From positions 9,222,501 through 9,286,500 of the forward strand of contig OZ035961.1 of NCBI GenBank assembly GCA_964034945.1: a DNA stretch of 64,000 bases. The letters are read 5' to 3'. Positions within the stretch are counted from its first letter, which is position 1; each line of letters starts with the position of its first letter. Position numbers and translations under genes: made by a program. The notes under the pieces were generated by a model. That model was not told the origin of the DNA. It worked only from the letters and a program-made list of their open reading frames with translations, and searched no databases. The DNA is from Chrysopilus asiliformis (taxonomy: Eukaryota > Arthropoda > Insecta > Diptera > Rhagionidae). Positions 62,801 through 64,000 of this stretch are shown in pieces.

Positions 62801-64000
62801 CTCTGCGTATCAAAACAGTCATATTTTAGTAAAATTTTCAAAAATCTTCGTATCTGAAAGCCGTCGAATCTAAAATTAAGTGTAACTACAGAGTATCTGA
62901 AAGCCATCGAACGTAAACAATAGAGTATCATTCTAATGAGCGTAAAAACCTTCGTTAATATAAGTAACCAGAATTTTTTTTACATTTCGAAATCATTTTT
63001 CAACTGAAGCGTTATTATTTTATTCCAAAACGTATTAAAATTTTCGTCCAGGTTCTTCGTATATCAAACTATCAAATATCATCGTCGCAAAACAAAATGT
63101 AAAGCGTTTGAATCAACAGAAATCAGGTCAAATTCGTCATACCTATCTTTCGCACAATACGAGCGTTATTTAAGTTTTTTTTCAAAAAAATCTACGAATC
63201 TCTGCGTATCAAAACAGTCATATTTTAGTAAAATTTTCAAAAATCTTCGTATCTGAAAGCCGTCGAATCTAAAATTAAGTGTAACTACAGAGTATCTGAA
63301 AGCCATCGAACGTAAACAATAGAGTATCATTTTAATGAGCGTAAAAACCTTCGTTAATATAAGTAACCAGAATTTTTTTTACACTTCGAAATCATTTTTC
63401 AACTGAAGCGTTATTATTTTATTCCAAAACGTATTAAAATTTTCGTCCAGGTTCTTCGTATATCAAACTATCAAATATCATCGTCGCAAAACAAAATGTA
63501 AAGCATTTAAATCAACAGAAATCCGGTCAAATTCGTCATACCTATCTTTCGCACAATACGAGCGTTATTTAAGTTTTTTTTTCAAAAAAATCTACGAATC
63601 TCTGCGTATCAAAACAGTCATATTTTAGTATAATTTTCAAAAATCTTCGTATCTGAAAGCCGTCGAATCTAAAATTAAGAGTAACTACAGAGTATCTGAA
63701 AGCCATCGGACGTAAACAATAGAGTATCATTTTAATGAGCGTAAAAACCTTCGTTAATATAAGTAACCAGAATTTTTTTTACACTTCGAAATCATTTTTC
63801 AACTGAAGCGTTATTATTTTATTCCAAAACGTATTAAAATTTTCGTCCAGGTTCTTCGTATATCAAACTATCAAATATCATCGTCGCAAAACAAAATGTA
63901 AAGCGTTTGAATCAACAGAAATCAGGTCAAATTCGTCATACCTATCTTTCGCACAATACGAGCGTTATTTAAGTTTTTTTTTCAAAAAAATCTACGAATC

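Larger units (their letters stand above)
39577..64000. repeat. Tandem satellite array, about sixty monomers
   Basis: The landmark GAGCGTAAAAACCTTCGTT recurs every 405-409 bp (for example 40251, 40656, 41063, 41673, 42079, 42486) and every 399-400 bp in a second class, up to the window end, where the array continues. All units are in the same orientation. A monomer holds AAATCATTTTTCAACTGAAG, CCAAGTTCTTCGTATATC, ATCGTCGTCGC, ACAATACGAGCG, a T-run, and two TATCTGAAAGCC motifs. The recurring short open frames on both strands follow from the repetition. Size and homogeneity fit a heterochromatic (centromeric or pericentromeric) satellite, which is inference. Confidence 0.95.

Noticed and set aside
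39577..64000. Satellite as a CRISPR array
   Set aside because: Units of about 400 bp are contiguous with no unique spacers, and the genome is eukaryotic.

Overview
The window looks like nuclear DNA of an insect, most likely a fly or midge (Diptera). The evidence is AT-rich sequence with short introns, two intronless cytosolic Hsp70 genes in divergent inverted orientation (the arrangement known from Drosophila 87A), a spliced UBC9 gene, a spliced Myb/SANT-like gene, many small DNA transposons, and elements with GTCY-type microsatellite tracts of the kind described in dipterans. No bacterial or viral gene organisation is visible.

Layout. 1-16.5 kb: gene-poor AT-rich DNA with small non-autonomous elements (MITEs and foldbacks, several with readable target-site duplications) and copies of two related GTCY-containing, Helitron-like families, called A and B here. 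16.5-26.3 kb: a large inverted repeat. Each arm holds one Hsp70 gene with heat-shock elements, TATA box, initiator, A-rich leader and poly(A) signal. The genes point away from each other, with start sites about 2.3 kb apart. The arms differ by later insertions: two identical 486-bp MITEs in the left arm and a dead non-LTR retrotransposon 3' end in the right. 26.3-27.6 kb: a family A element split by a 724-bp PIF/Harbinger-like element. 28.4-29.4 kb: UBC9 (SUMO E2; minus strand, four exons, 159 codons). 30.9-32.7 kb: a four-exon gene for a Myb/SANT-like DNA-binding protein; its third intron carries a family B fragment split by a tRNA-derived SINE. 34.5-35.9 kb: a 1.4-kb hAT-like element with two inverted family A pieces inside. 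About 36.94 kb: a TATA plus initiator pair with no recognisable gene behind it. 39.6-64.0 kb (window edge): a tandem satellite of roughly sixty monomers in two length classes (about 407 and 400 bp), with short variants, deletion junctions and multi-kilobase blocks repeated at fixed offsets.

Function. The Hsp70 pair is a heat-inducible chaperone locus, UBC9 is housekeeping SUMO conjugation, and the SANT-like protein is a putative nuclear DNA-binding factor. Nothing in the sequence ties the three into one pathway. The most distinctive content is structural: the Hsp70 inverted repeat with datable nested insertions, an HSE-bearing hairpin between the two genes, and the layered satellite. I found no coding cassette that looks like an undescribed biochemical system. 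Splice sites were read by eye, and element families were assigned from termini and target duplications only.
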